Shown piece by piece: positions 13,084 to 24,516 of a stretch of 64,000 nucleotides of DNA. The position numbers and the translations under genes are program-made. The stretch comes from Boswellia sacra (lineage: Eukaryota > Streptophyta > Magnoliopsida > Sapindales > Burseraceae): assembly GCA_013180625.2 (NCBI GenBank), contig SNVD02002289.1, positions 682,001 to 746,000 on the forward strand, given 5' to 3'. The notes under the pieces are model-generated. The model did no database searches and was not told where the DNA came from. It was given only the letters and a program-made list of their open reading frames with translations. The number at the start of each line of letters is the position of its first letter. The first letter of the stretch is position 1.

Positions 13084-13765
13084 TAGACGCGGACCCAGAA
13101 TTTTGTTGAAGAGGGGCACCATTTATATTTTAATACTTATAATTTTATTTGATAGATCTTGATGATATAAAAAAATTTGTTAAAAAATAATTAAAAAAAT
13201 GCTTAGATATAGGGACATAATGACCCTTACCATTTTAAAAAGTTTCTCACACATATTTTTTTAATGATATTTATTAGTGTTTATCCTAATTCATACAAAT
13301 AAATCAATAATAAAAAGAAAGACATGGTACAATTTTACAAATATAATAATATGTTATTAAAAATTATTAAAAGAGTTAGTCGTTACCATTCATCAAAGTA
13401 CTTCAATTTTATACCCATCTAATAAAAATTGATTTTTTTCAACATAAAAAAAATTAAAATGAATTTCACATAATTTATGCCAAACTACATAAATAAGAAC
13501 TATGTCTAAAATTCTATTTATGAATAAAATAATAGAAATTAATTAAAATATAATATAAACTCATATTGTTGCATTTGTGGCTGCATGGAGTGTTCAAGGG
13601 TAAGCAGCTCAGCACTTAGATAAAAAACGACAGAAAAACATTAAAATTGTGTTTTTTAAATAAAAGAGGATGAAGCAATTTCATAAAATAGGTGGAGGTT
13701 TTAAAAATTTTGCAAATTTAAGAGGGGCCCAGGCCCCCCTGGGTCCCTGCATAGGTCCGCCTCTG
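13084..13765 (-). mobile_element. Non-autonomous hAT-like element, copy 1
   Basis: Flanked by a perfect 8-bp duplication ATCCAAGA (13076-13083 and 13766-13773), the hallmark of hAT insertion. Termini are TAGACGCGGACCC on the left and, reversed from the right, CAGAGGCGGACC. The interior is AT-rich with no frame. It is in the opposite orientation to the related elements at 16221 and 25352; shared subterminal blocks include the g-rich/c-rich ggggcccaggccccc and the ctgggtccgc end. Confidence 0.75.
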
Positions 13766-14455
13766 ATCCAAGAGGAAGACTTTGCAAAGAGGACACAATA
13801 ATCTTCGAAATTTCAAGAAGAAAGTTGAGGACTCAACCTAACTCTTACCTCAGATTAAAACTTATATACATATACATACATTCAGGTTTGATATTTATGA
13901 ATGGCGAAGGGTAAATGTGGAAACTACTTGTTTTATCGAAAAGAATAAGCCTGAAATTGAAAAAGAGACGGTGAAGCTGAGTGTTAATCATTTGATTGGA
14001 TAAAGCCTATTCCAATATAATTGGTGAAGCCACATGTAACATATATGTAATCATTTGGTGAAGCCACATGTAATTTTCATTATTTGTAAATCCATTGTCC
14101 AACACCATGGACACCAAACATGCATGGTTAACATATATGTAAGTTAACACAATAGTGTTTCGACATTCTCCTTATATTATTTTGTTAATACACATGCGAC
14201 AATTTATTGACTCAAACACCACGTTAAAGGAAATTTTACAAACAATCGGAATCAATACATAAATGAATAAGAGAAAAAAATTACTGAATAAGTAAAATAC
14301 AAAAATAAATAAGTGAAATTATAATACATAATATAGTAATTATATCTTCAATAGGATTTTTTTAACTCGGATTGTAGGAAGAGTTGGTTGAAGATGAGTT
14401 GTAAGTGTAGTGTTACTTATGCTAAGAATTTTCCATGCTAGGTTGGCTGTGCTAG

Positions 14456-15889
14456 CTAGTTCTGCCAGGACCAAAGGCCAGGAAATGTTTGCCCTGATGA
14501 ATCAGAAGCTTGTTCGAGCTGATCATGAAAATAATAAGCTGAAAAATCATGAAATGAAGCTAGTGGCTGCTGTTGTGGCTCATGAACTGCTTCCAGCTGC
14601 CTATAATGGGTAAAATAAGGTTCATAGGACACATTTTCTAGCTGCAAGGCTTGTGGTTGTAACTGTTCTTGACAAACAGTTCCACACCGCTGCATGCTTA
14701 TTGAAGTAATGCTGGGCTGGAAAAAATGTTCATACGCACCGTCTAGCTGTAAAGGTTGTTGTCGTCCAACAAAATCTGTCTCCTCAAAATCATTCCTTGA
14801 TGTAAAATCTTTCTGGGTACTTTGTTTCCCGTTATATTTTATCTTACAGAGTCTCCATTTCTGTATGTGCACATCAGACAAACAGAGCACTAAAAAATTA
14901 AATGAAAAATGCTAACACATGTGACCTATGAATCCAGCAAAAGCCTAAGCCAACAAAATAATAGCATGAAAGCCACAAACCGTTTTGTTTGACTCAAGAC
15001 AATATTCATACATAATCCAACGAGTCTTGATGGCTTCGCTTCGCTTTCTCTCCCTCTCCGTAAACATGTGAAATGTTAAAGGCCTCCTGTGACCGACAAT
15101 ATGCCCATTAATATCATAAATTTTCTTGATGTGGCCTGTAGCTCTCCACCATCCTCGATCAAATACTTCTCGAGAATCATTCTCCCTTATGTAATAGCAA
15201 TATCTCTCGTTGTTAGGTAAAGCTATGCTACCAACCCCTATAAACAAAAGTTCACTAAATAAATTACAGATACATAAATAAAACATATCAAAATTAAAAA
15301 TATTTACAAAAACTTAGTGAAAATATGATGATCCGAGAATCAGTTAATTTCTGTATGAGTTTAAATATAATATTTTAGTTTGTTAATCTTATGTAAATGT
15401 AATTCATTATATTTCCTTCACATCTTTTATTATCCTTGAGTTGACCTTTCTTTTTTAAGTAGGCGTCCCATGTTCTTGATTTTCTTCTGGTTAATAGAAA
15501 CCGAACCAGCAAAAGTAAATAAAGAAAGAAAAAAGAAATTGCATGCCTTTATAAGATGTAACATGGTTATATATTGTATACATGTCTCCAAGGTTAATTG
15601 CATAGTAATCGGTAGTTCAAATATATTATATATTAAAATTAAACAGAAAGGTAGATTAGAAGTTAGGAAGAAATCAAAAAGATAAAAAAATAACAATAAA
15701 AGAAGATTAATTAAATAAATTAATAAGGAAGCTTAACATACATTCAAGATCCTGTGGATCAAGCTCGTCTACATTTCTTTCAAAAATGAAATGGCTATGG
15801 AGAGGCATTTCTTCCCCATGTACTTTCCTTTCAAGTATTTGAATGAGCTCCTCATCGGTAGGATTGAACTTGAACCCTGTTGGCATCAT
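14456..15889 (-). CDS. NAC-domain transcription factor (three exons)
   Basis: Apparently intact plant NAC transcription factor, a nuclear DNA-binding regulator. Exons by consensus splice sites are 15889-15742 (donor GAAT/GTATGT), 15237-14981 (acceptor TTTATAG, donor AACG/GTTTG) and 14860-14456 (acceptor CATACAG), joining in frame to about 269 codons. Subdomain A is PTGFKFNPTDEELIQIL. The DNA-contact region is GWWRATGHIKKI, followed by HRRPLTFHMFTERERKR and then TRWIMYEYCLE, with KWRLCKIKYNGK closing the domain. The first upstream in-frame codon is TTG, so ATG at 15889 is chosen. The C-terminal half is Gln-rich, as expected of an activation region. Subdomains B/C are shorter than in typical NACs. 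Expression and exact UTRs cannot be judged. Confidence 0.75.
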
Positions 15890-16220
15890 CTTCAAACTCT
15901 CCTAATTTTTTGGGATAAATGCCCTCTTGCCTTGCCCGTGCATGGACTTCCTTTTTAAAGAAGCTAGCACCGACCATGACTATTAGCATATTTTTCCATT
16001 CAGATTCAAAAGTCTAGAAAGTCGTTAATATGCTTTGGTAATTGCTTAGAAAAATGAAAAAAATGAAGAAGCTTATTTGCTAAATTTCAGTGTACAGTAG
16101 CAATGTTGCACACGCCTTGATAGACATTCGAAGCTTCGTTGAATCCAGGCTGCATTGAGGTAAGAAAGTTCAAAAGCTAGCTCCAAATATGTATACTGTC
16201 GCCCAATAAGACACAAATAC

Positions 16221-16831
16221 CACAGGCGGACCTAGGAAGGGATGGGGCCGGGCCTTTACTAAAATTCACATTATCTCTTTTACCCATTTATTTCAATTAG
16301 TTAATTTCACCCCTCCATATAAATTAAACCAAATTTTTTAGCTTTATCTTTTATCTTTTTCTAGTTATTTGATAACTACTCTCATATTACCTACAGGTCA
16401 CTCTTTAATCCATATAATATAATTAAAAAAATATATTTTATAACTGACAATCATGTGAGTTTCTCTTGTATTTTAATTTTATTATTTTACTTCATAAATT
16501 GTATTATATTTTTTTAATTTAGTCTAAGTTATATCTTTCTTTTCTTTCATATTTTAAAATTTATCAATTAGTTTCTTGTTTTTTAAATTTCATAAATTTA
16601 AAGAATTTATTGGATAGTAATAACTAACTTTTTTTTTTAAATTTTTTAGTGACATTCTGTACTATATTTGGACTGTGTAAAAGGAAAAGTTCATTATGTC
16701 TCCCTAACCTAGGCACATTCCATCTTATGTTTTAATAAATTCGCTCATAATATCAAGTTTATAAAAAAAATGTATTATTATAATATTTAAGGTGCTCCGA
16801 ATCATTACATAAAATCTTGGGTCCGCCACTT
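16221..16831 (+). mobile_element. Non-autonomous hAT-like element, copy 2
   Basis: Begins CACAGGCGGACC and ends GGGTCCGCCACTT, giving an imperfect terminal inverted repeat. The flanking 8-mers ACAAATAC and ACATTTAC match at 6 of 8 bases. The interior is AT-rich with no frame. It is the same family as 13084-13765 and 25352-26223, judged by the shared GGCGGACCTA head and the ggtgc...aaaat..tgggtccgc tail. Confidence 0.6.
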
Positions 16832-17536
16832 ACATTTACATATAGTAGTATATAAAATTACACAAGTAAAATATGTCAAGTTCATAGCTCTAATTATATC
16901 ATGATTGTGTGTGTGCGTGTGTGTGTGTTTTGAAAATAAAGAAATTACTTTGAATGACTTAAACTTTATAAGACAATTTCTTTTTGCATACAAATACGAC
17001 AAATTTTTTATTATTTCAAGATTTTAATGTAATTTTTTTTAAGTTTACGTATAATTTATTGTGACAATAATTTTTTTTTAAGATTCTCCAAGATAGTGGT
17101 GGTTGATGGAAGACTATTAACAAGTTTTTTATTTTATTTTTATTTTAAAATTTGAATATTTTTTAATAGTCAATTATGGGCAATTTGAGAAAATATTTTT
17201 TTAATAGAATTTTTAATGATTCTCAATGGAGAGGTGAGGTATGTAGGATCTTTATAGCTAAAAGTGGTCATGCTGCTTTTGTAAAATCCTAGGGAGGTTT
17301 GTGAAATTAGCCCTAAGAACAATATTATCTTTTCTAAATATCTACATGCATGCGCACCTGCCATTAATGATATATTTCCTCTCCTAGATACATTCATGAG
17401 ACGTCACCGATGACATGCATTATTGTCATGCATATTTGGGTTGTTTCATTGAATCGTCTTGGAGAAGACTTGGTTCCAACATTGTGGGTGTAATTTTATT
17501 AGCTTTTTAATTTGGGAAACCCCGTTCCTCATCAAT

Positions 17537-17922
17537 ATTAGGAATAAATTAGGGATTTCAATTATATTTTAGAGATTTTAATAAATTAGGGATTTTGACT
17601 TCCTAAATTGGAAGTAATCCTAATTTGAGTTATTTTCCTAATTAATAGTTTACTATTTTGTTTAGAATTTGATCTTGAAAAAGCTGAAAGTAGTGAGGAG
17701 GGTAGTTGTAAATATGCTAAGCATAGGGATAAACATTAAAAGATGAGTATGACAATGTCACTAAGCATGTTAAACAAAATAGTAAACTATTAATTAAGAA
17801 AATAACTCAAATTAGGATTACTCTCAATTTAGGAAGTCAAAATCCCTAATAATAGTCAAAATCCATAATTTATTAAAATCCCTAAAATATAATTGAAATC
17901 CCTACTTAATTCCTAATATGTC
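17537..17922. mobile_element. Fold-back (inverted repeat) element
   Basis: Two long arms are reverse complements. The left arm (about 17537-17663) runs from ATTAGGAATAAATTAGGG to AATAGTTTACTATTTTGTTT. The right arm (about 17771-17922) runs from AAACAAAATAGTAAACTATT to CTTAATTCCTAATATG. About 107 bp separate them. It has the form of a MITE or fold-back element, and no clear target duplication was found. Confidence 0.65.
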
Positions 17923-18594
17923 CTACATCAATTTCCTACATCATTATTAATCTAATATTTCTTTTTATTCCTGTCCTCTTCACTAAACCCAACCTTATAA
18001 TGTCAAAAAATTTTAAAGAGTCAATGTTTACATATATAACCATTAACATTTCTTTAGCTTTCAACTGTTGATAGTTTTGTTGCTCCAAGTCATTGAATCA
18101 AGAATATGAGTATCCAAAGAGAGATGTTTTCACTTCATGAATAGTTAGAAATCGATAATAGTACTTTTTCACATAAATAAATCATATAACATATTAGTTT
18201 TTACTAATAAGTTTGTATAGATAATTTATAAGAATAGTATTATTCTTTTTATTTATAAAATATTAGGATTTGACATAAATTATTGTAATTAATAGCATTT
18301 CTTAAGATTTAGAAAAGGTAATCAAAATTAACGTACTTACTTAAAAGATTTTCCTATTTCGTTTTTGGCCAAAGCATTGTGAAAAAATCCATTTGGAAAG
18401 CCATAGCTAATATATAATAATTGATAAATAATTTTTTTCTTTTTTTTTCGAAAGATAATCTTTAATAATAATGTAAGTGATTGTGTACTTCATTCGCACT
18501 AATTTCTCCATATGATTTCTTTAAAGTCATTTTTTAATCCTTCTACTAGTATGAAATTGAATAAAGATATATTTGACTGTGGGGGTATGTTCGT

Positions 18595-18850
18595 GATATT
18601 TGTTCAGAAGTCTCTAATTTGCTGGAAAGATTAGGAGATGTCAACGAAATTAATTATTATGAAAAACAAATTCGTTAACAAAAATAAGAATTTTGAATTT
18701 TTTTTGGGTAATCTTCAATAACCTTTATAGTTATCAATCAAACAAAATCCTCTCATTTAGTGACAACCAAAAACAGAAAGAAATAATTAAGTTAGAGGAG
18801 TTGTTTTGGTTTATGAAAAAAAGGGTTGGATTTATTCGAAAGTTAAATTT
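18595..18850 (+). repeat. Left copy of the 256-bp direct repeat flanking the viral cluster
   Basis: Starts GATATTTGTTCAGAAGTCTC and ends AAAGTTAAATTT, where viral sequence begins. It matches 42318-42575 in direct orientation, roughly 90% identical by eye. The first 60 nt read as an open frame containing SEVSNLLERLGDVNEINYYE in both copies, possibly the 3' end of a host exon, but no family is recognised. Confidence 0.85.
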
Positions 18851-19647
18851 AATATTATAGATCAAAATCAACAAAGTGATACTCAATCTATTACAACATC
18901 TGAAGATATAGATGAAATAAACAAAATAACTAAAAAGAATAAATGGAAACAAGCTCCTACAAGAACATATTACCCAAGACCTACTCCACCAAACTTAATA
19001 TATGAAGAGAGAAAACAATTCGTTTCCAATAAATATGCAGGAGATTCAATTTATTAATGGAACATAGATGGAAAATCAGAATATGAAATAATTAATACCT
19101 TACAAGAAATGGTATGGCATCCACTGCATATAAAGCTTATAAAACAAGTGATCATGAGACTGCCAAATTATTAGGCAGGTTTTACAGGATCACTGAAATA
19201 TTGGTGGGACAATTGTATAGTATTTAATAACCAACATATAATACTTAATCATACAAAAAAAAAAAAACTCAAGTAGAAGATGAAGATGGGTTTGTAACTA
19301 TTCAAGAAACTCAAAATGCTGTAGAAGTACTAATATATACAACTTCAATGCATTTCATAGGAAATCCTAAAGAGGAATTAGCTAATTCAAAAATAATTTT
19401 AACAAATCTTAGATGTCCAACCTTACGAGATTTTAGATGGTGTAAGGATGTATTTTTAACAAATATATTTAAGAGACAAGACTGCAATGCTTCTTTCTGG
19501 AAAGAAAGATTTATTACAGGTTTACCAAAATTATTTTCTGAGAAAATAATCAATAAATTAACAGAGATAACAAGAGGAAATTCAATTCCTTGGGATAATA
19601 TAACATATAGTCAATTATTTGATTTTATTAAAAAAGAAGAAAAATAG
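18851..19647 (+). pseudogene. Viral coat protein region (broken)
   Basis: Codes in pieces for the caulimovirid capsid region. Recognisable pieces are the YEERKQFVSNKYAGDSIY segment, a KYWWDNC-like stretch after a frameshift, and the SFWKERFITGLPKLFSEKI stretch leading to FIKKEEK. A TAA interrupts the frame just after GDSIY (near 19055), and indels occur near 19110 and 19260. It is homologous to 33479-34282 (plus) and about 37560-37025 (minus). It starts abruptly at the junction with the flanking direct repeat. Confidence 0.75.
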
Positions 19648-19664
19648 AGAGTTTTAGCTAAACG

Positions 19665-20126
19665 ATGGGATCGTATTGTGAACAATATGGTTATGAAAAT
19701 CTTAAGCCACCATCTTATTCAAAGAAATATAAGAAAAATAAATCAAAGAAATTTTATAAAAGTCAATTTGATAATCAATACTATAAGAAGAATAAGAAAA
19801 AATATAAACCTAAGAAGAATTATTCAAAGTTTAAAAAGCAATTAGTATGTTGGAATTGTAAACAACCCGGTCATACATCAAAACAATGTAAAAAGAAGAA
19901 TAAAGTCAATGAACTTTTAAATGACCAAGATGAACTAAGAAACAAAATTAATAAATTATTATTTAGTGAACAATCTAGTCAAGAGTCTAGCAGTAGTGAT
20001 AATGAAGATAATGATATTCTAAATATTCAAGATACTGATAATACTTCAGAAAGTAGTAAATCTTTAAGTTGTACAGAGAGATTATGTAATTGTAAGCAAA
20101 TTAATGTAATTACAAAATACCAATAA
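19665..20126 (+). pseudogene. Viral zinc-finger (nucleic-acid-binding) region
   Basis: A 153-codon frame with a Lys/Tyr-rich basic tract followed by a CCHC zinc knuckle, CWNCKQPGHTSKQC, and an acidic Ser/Asp/Glu tail ending near a Cys-rich ERLCNCKQ. This is the usual C-terminal part of pararetroviral coat proteins and binds RNA. It is separated from the preceding region by a stop and a frame change. The knuckle is complete here but half-deleted in the minus copy. Confidence 0.8.
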
Positions 20127-20494
20127 ACAATTTTTATTAGATATTATTGATAAAATTGAAGATCCTAACATAAAAAAGAGAATATTTAATAAGATTAAAG
20201 GAAATACTAGAGCAAGAAAGTAGTATTAAGACTCCAGAAACATTTAGTTTAAACAAAATATGGGATAAATATCCATCACAAACTCTATTTAAACAAGTTG
20301 CTATAGGAGAATTACAACAAGAAATTAGAAATTTAAGGGAACAAATAAAAGAAATCAAAAAAGAAATTCAAAATCAACAATTAGAACAACTCCAAACTCA
20401 AACAAGATTAACAATACTTGAATCTAAGAAAAAAGATCAAAATCTAGCTTCTACTTCACAAATAGGAAAAGATTATGTACAAATTATAGACAAA

Positions 20495-21037
20495 ATGAAT
20501 TATAAAAAATGGTACATAGGAATATTATTACATATAGATAATTATTTACAAATTGAAACAATTGCTTTAGTTGACTCGGGAGCAGACCAGAATTGTCTTA
20601 GAGAATGTCTTATTCCAACACAATATTATGAGAAAACGTCTGAAAGACTACGAGGTGCAAATGGAATGACTTTGGAAGTCAAGTATAAGTTATCAAAGTC
20701 AAAATATGTAATCAAGGACATTGTTTTAAAACAACATTTATATTAGTGAAAAAATCTCAGTCAAAACATCATTTTAGGTACTCCATTTTTAATACAAATA
20801 TATCCATTTAAAGTTGATAGTCAAGGAATTCATACTGAAATTATGGGAACAGAAATAAGCTTTAAATATTTATTACCAATAGACACTAGAGAAATTCATT
20901 TATTACAACAAAATACAATTACTAAACAAATTAATCTAATAATCAATAAACAACATCATATTAATTATCTCCAAAAAGAAATCAAATATAAAAGAATTGA
21001 GGAACAATTAGAAAACCTAATATTAAGGATGATATAG
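20495..21037 (+). pseudogene. Viral aspartic protease region
   Basis: Retropepsin-type active site IALVDSGADQNCL near residues 27-39 of the first frame. Frames then shift around 20745 (GILL...IVLKQHLY) and resume in EISFKYLLPIDTREIHLL. In the virus family this protease sits upstream of RT and processes the polyprotein. The minus counterpart (36396-35794) is one 200-codon frame, but the residue after DSGA is Tyr there instead of Asp. Confidence 0.8.
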
Positions 21038-21059
21038 AGGAAATTGAAAATAAATTTAG

Positions 21060-21725
21060 ACAAGATGTATGCTCAGATTTGCCTAATCTATTTCGAGATA
21101 GAAAAAAACATATAGTTACTTTACCATATATTAAAGAATTTAATGAAAAACAAATCCCAACAAAATCTAGATCAATTCAAATGAGCCAAGAATTATTACA
21201 ATATTGCTAAAAGGAAATATAGGATTTATTAGACAAGAAATTAATAAGAGAATCAAAATCACCTTGGAGTTGTGCAGCATTTTATATTAATTAAAAACCT
21301 AAATTAGAAAGAGGAGTTCCAAGACTAGTAATCAATTACAAACCTTTAAATAAAGTGTTACAATGGATTAGGTACCCTATTCCTAGTAAACGAGATTTAG
21401 TTAAAAGACTTTATGATGCAATATTATTTTCAAAATTTGATATGAAAAGTGGATTCTACCAAGTTCAAATTGCAGAACAAGACAGATATAAAACAACTTT
21501 TACAGTTTCATTAGGGCATTATGAATGGAACGTAATGCCATTTGGATTAAAGAATGCTCCATCTAAATTTCAATGTATTATGAATGATAAATTCAACCTA
21601 CAAAATTTATTATTGTTTATATAGATGATATATTAATTTTTTCCAAAGTAAAAGAACAACATTTTAAACATTTAAAAACATTCTTTTATGTAGTCAAGAA
21701 AAATGGTTTAGTAATTTCTACCCCT
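21060..21725 (+). pseudogene. Viral reverse transcriptase region (broken)
   Basis: RT motifs in order: VINYKPLNK, FSKFDMKSGFYQVQI, then NVMPFGLKNAPSKFQ. The catalytic box YIDDILIFSK follows at about 21614 in a different frame, because of an indel just before it. There are further stops upstream (for example at 21210 and 21290). The order and spacing match caulimovirid RT. The domain cannot be active as encoded. Confidence 0.85.
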
Positions 21726-21728
21726 AAA

Positions 21729-22435
21729 ATGAAATTATTTCAAACAAAAATAAGATTTTTCGGATATGACATATATCAAGGAACGATAAAACCTGTTCAA
21801 AGAGCAATAGAATTTGCTGATAAATTTCCAGATGAAATTAAAGACAAAAATCAATTACAAAGATTCTTAGGATCTTTAAATTATGTTTCAGATTTCTTTT
21901 CAAATCTTAGAAAATTATGCAAACCATTATATCAAAGACTTCAAAAGAATCCTTTGCGTTGGACAGATGAACATACTAGGATAATCAAAATCCTAAAAGA
22001 AAAGGTCAAAAACTTCCTTGCTTACGAATTTCACATCCTGATGCCTTTATGATTGTAGAAACAGATGCCTCCGAAATAGGATATGGAGATATTCTCAAGA
22101 AAAAATTACCAAAATCAAACAAAGAAGATTTAGTTAGGTATCATTCAGGATTATGGCTCGGACTACAAAAGAATTATTCAACTATTAAAAAAGAAATTTT
22201 ATCAATTGTTTCATGCATTACAAAATTTCAAGATGATTTATTTAACAAAACATTTTTTCTCTGCATTGATTGCAAATCTGCAAAAGAAGTTTCATAAAAA
22301 GATGTTAAAAATTTAGTTTCCAAACAAATTTTTGTAAGATGGCAAGCAATTTTATCTGTATTTGATTTTCAAATTGAATTTATTAAAGGAGAAAATAATT
22401 CTATTCCAGATTTCTTAACAAGAGAATTTTTATAA
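21729..22435 (+). pseudogene. Viral RT connection and RNase H region
   Basis: The connection segment (FLGSLNYVSDFFSNLRKL) is followed by RNase H with VETDASEIGYG, the first catalytic Asp, and later KKEILSIVSCITKFQ and LCIDCKSAKEVS. A TAA near 22296 and a frame change at 22050 break it. The tail resembling FLTREF closes the polyprotein near 22432. RNase H normally removes the RNA template during viral DNA synthesis. Confidence 0.8.
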
Positions 22436-22479
22436 GACAAGATCAAAGAGTGAAACAGGTGATGAGAATAATCAAAATG

Positions 22480-23519
22480 TTAGACAAAAAGATTATGAAG
22501 GCTAGTGATTACATCATGGCAAAAATTAATTAATCTATTTAAGTGCAGGTATAGGCAAAGTCCCCATTGCAAATACTTATTCAGTTTTAGCTGAATATCC
22601 TCCTTTGTTATTTTCTCAAGTTGTAGCAGGATTACCTACCCAACCAGGTACTCAATTAGCAACTGGGTCATCTACCCAGGTTCGTTTGTCTACTCAAAAG
22701 TCCAATTACATAACCCAGAGTCAACGTCAACATCTCCAAGTTACTCAGTATACTAAACCAGTTTCTTTAGTTGAATTAAAATCTATTACTCAAAGATTAT
22801 TCCTTCCAAATTGTCAATATACTATAGATAATCCGTTGAAAAATCCTGACCAAATTTCTTACTCAACCTGTAAAATAAAGAAAGTCAAAACCCCTAGAGA
22901 ATTTGGTACCCAATCCATCTGGACCAATGTTTCTTTTTCAATTCCTTATAAACCAAATGGTTATAATTATGTAGATTATCAAAAAGCTTGATATAATATG
23001 TTTTATCTTAAAACATTTGATCATTCGTGGTTTATCCATTTTGATACTAGGTGTCAAAAGTTTTATCCATCCTGGTTCTTAGAATGGTGATATTATTTAG
23101 GACCTAATCCAGCAATTTATCCAGAACAGCTTAATCAATTATCCTTTCTTTATTACAAAAAACATGCTGATAACGCAGACCAACCTTTTATCTAGCAAAT
23201 TAGTTTCCATATAGATTTCTAAAATCCATGGATTTCATCCTGGTCATATACTATTGAGTCTTATTATTCAAACTACTATTTGTCACTAGTTAGAGAATTT
23301 AGAATTAAGGGGTGGGACAAGTATGATGTTTCAAGATGTTCCGTTCAAATTATTCAGGAATGGATCAAATCTGGTAAAAAGCCTATGCAAACTCCAGTGA
23401 AGCCTAAGGAAAAATCAATCAAGCCTAATTCTCCATTAAAGACAGAAGTCCATGCCCAAGACAAGTCAACATCATCTAAGAGTTCCAAGAAGAAGTCAAA
23501 AGGTAAACAGCTCAAGTAA
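22480..23519 (+). pseudogene. Viral final ORF, unknown function (broken)
   Basis: A separate frame downstream of RNase H. The N-terminal part is rich in Gln/Thr/Pro with a TQ repeat. The middle holds a Trp/Tyr-rich block (HSWFIHFDTRCQKFYPSWF), and the tail is Lys/Ser-rich (SSKSSKKKSKGK). The same ORF is present at 41673-40440 on the minus strand. No catalytic motif is recognised. Its position fits the extra ORF seen in some endogenous caulimovirids, and any transactivator-like role would be speculation. Stops interrupt it at about 22989, 23088, 23194 and 23220. Confidence 0.65.
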
Positions 23520-24192
23520 TTAATGGCATTTATTCAACAAATTTCGGACAGCTTAGCCGACAGTACTCTAGAAAATCTAGATGAAGATCCGTTTGGTGGG
23601 CCACTTTCCCTAGATCTTTATGATCTGTAATCAATAAAGTTAAGTTTATCCAACTCATATCCAACTCACTTTCTTGAAGAAGGATGGAAAAGTTAAGTAA
23701 GCAAGCTTAGCAAGCTTATCTCATGCTAAATGAAAACAAATAAGCATGTCCACGTGTCCTTGATGTAAACTCAAACTTATCATGAATAGTAGAAAGTAAA
23801 TATTATTGAGTCAAATTGTCAAGAATTATAATTAATGTATTTTACACGTGTTATGGTTGTATATGTCATAGTCAAAGATATTTGAAGAATGTAATTATTG
23901 TTATGGATTTCAAACATTTTGAAGTTCGTCACTAAGTCTATACAAGGAGTCTTGTAATCAAAAGGAAGGCAACGGCAAAAAAAGTGAGTTGTTAAAAATT
24001 ACAAGTTCTCTTGTAATCTTCAACAAAAGTTTTAATAAAAGTAAGTTTTTATTCATCCCTTGTTTTCAACCTTTTAAACTTGTTATTTAAATTACTCAGT
24101 TTATGTTTATGTTTTCTCAATAATCATTGCTTGCAATACTTCTAATTTTGTTCTTACTTTATTTCTTGCTTTTATCGATCCTGTTTTCCCAA
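23520..24192 (+). promoter_or_regulatory. Viral intergenic promoter and poly(A) region (plus copy)
   Basis: Non-coding interval between the final ORF and the primer-binding site. The TATA position reads TATACAAG (23939-23946), weaker than CTATATAAG in the minus copy. An AATAAA lies about 90 nt downstream (24034-24039), followed by the primer site. The TATA, short transcribed leader and poly(A) signal layout is that of pararetroviral pregenomic RNA promoters. The decayed TATA suggests loss of promoter function. Confidence 0.65.
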
Positions 24193-24193
24193 A

Positions 24194-24208
24194 TTAGTAT
24201 CAGAGCCA
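24194..24208 (+). other. tRNA-Met primer-binding site
   Basis: TTAGTATCAGAGCCA, one base from the canonical TGGTATCAGAGCC complementary to the 3' end of plant initiator tRNA-Met. It marks the start of minus-strand viral DNA synthesis and the conventional origin of the circular map. Confidence 0.85.
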
Positions 24209-24232
24209 TTAGGATAATGAAACTCTAAATAA

Positions 24233-24436
24233 ATGATAGAAAAGAGTGAATTAAGAGAACATATTAGAAGACAAAGAATTGATTATAACAACACAAAAAA
24301 TTTTCTTAAAAACAATTGGTATAATATATCACGAGAAGATAGATTAGATTTAATAATAAAACTAGACTGGCTCAAAGATCATATTTTAGACTTAGAAATA
24401 TACTGTTGGACGCTTTGTGAAAGAGGCAGAATTTAG
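24233..24436 (+). CDS. Viral small ORF 1, 67 codons
   Basis: First ORF after the primer-binding site, starting at the first ATG there. It is charged and helical in composition (RQRIDYNNTKNF, then LIIKLDWLKDHILDLEIYCW). No family is recognised; small ORFs at this position occur in badnavirus-like genomes. A diverged copy is present on the minus strand at about 39833-39640. In the plus copy the short frame is uninterrupted. Confidence 0.55.
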   Translation: MIEKSELREHIRRQRIDYNNTKNFLKNNWYNISREDRLDLIIKLDWLKDHILDLEIYCWTLCERGRI

Positions 24437-24516
24437 AGAAATTCTAATTATAGATATCATTCTAGAATTATTACTAAAGAAAAATTTTAGTAAACAAGAT
24501 TTGAAGGATAGGGTTA

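Noticed and set aside
14410..14613. Plus-strand frame over the NAC C-terminal exon
   Set aside because: It is antisense to a well-supported NAC exon with consensus splice sites and has no recognisable content.
17170..17397. 75-codon minus-strand frame
   Set aside because: No domain, no codon-use signal and no paralogue in the window.
18851..24200. Ty3/gypsy retrotransposon as an explanation of the RT-bearing cluster
   Set aside because: No LTRs or integrase. The movement-protein-like region, final ORF and a pregenomic promoter with a primer site point to a caulimovirid.
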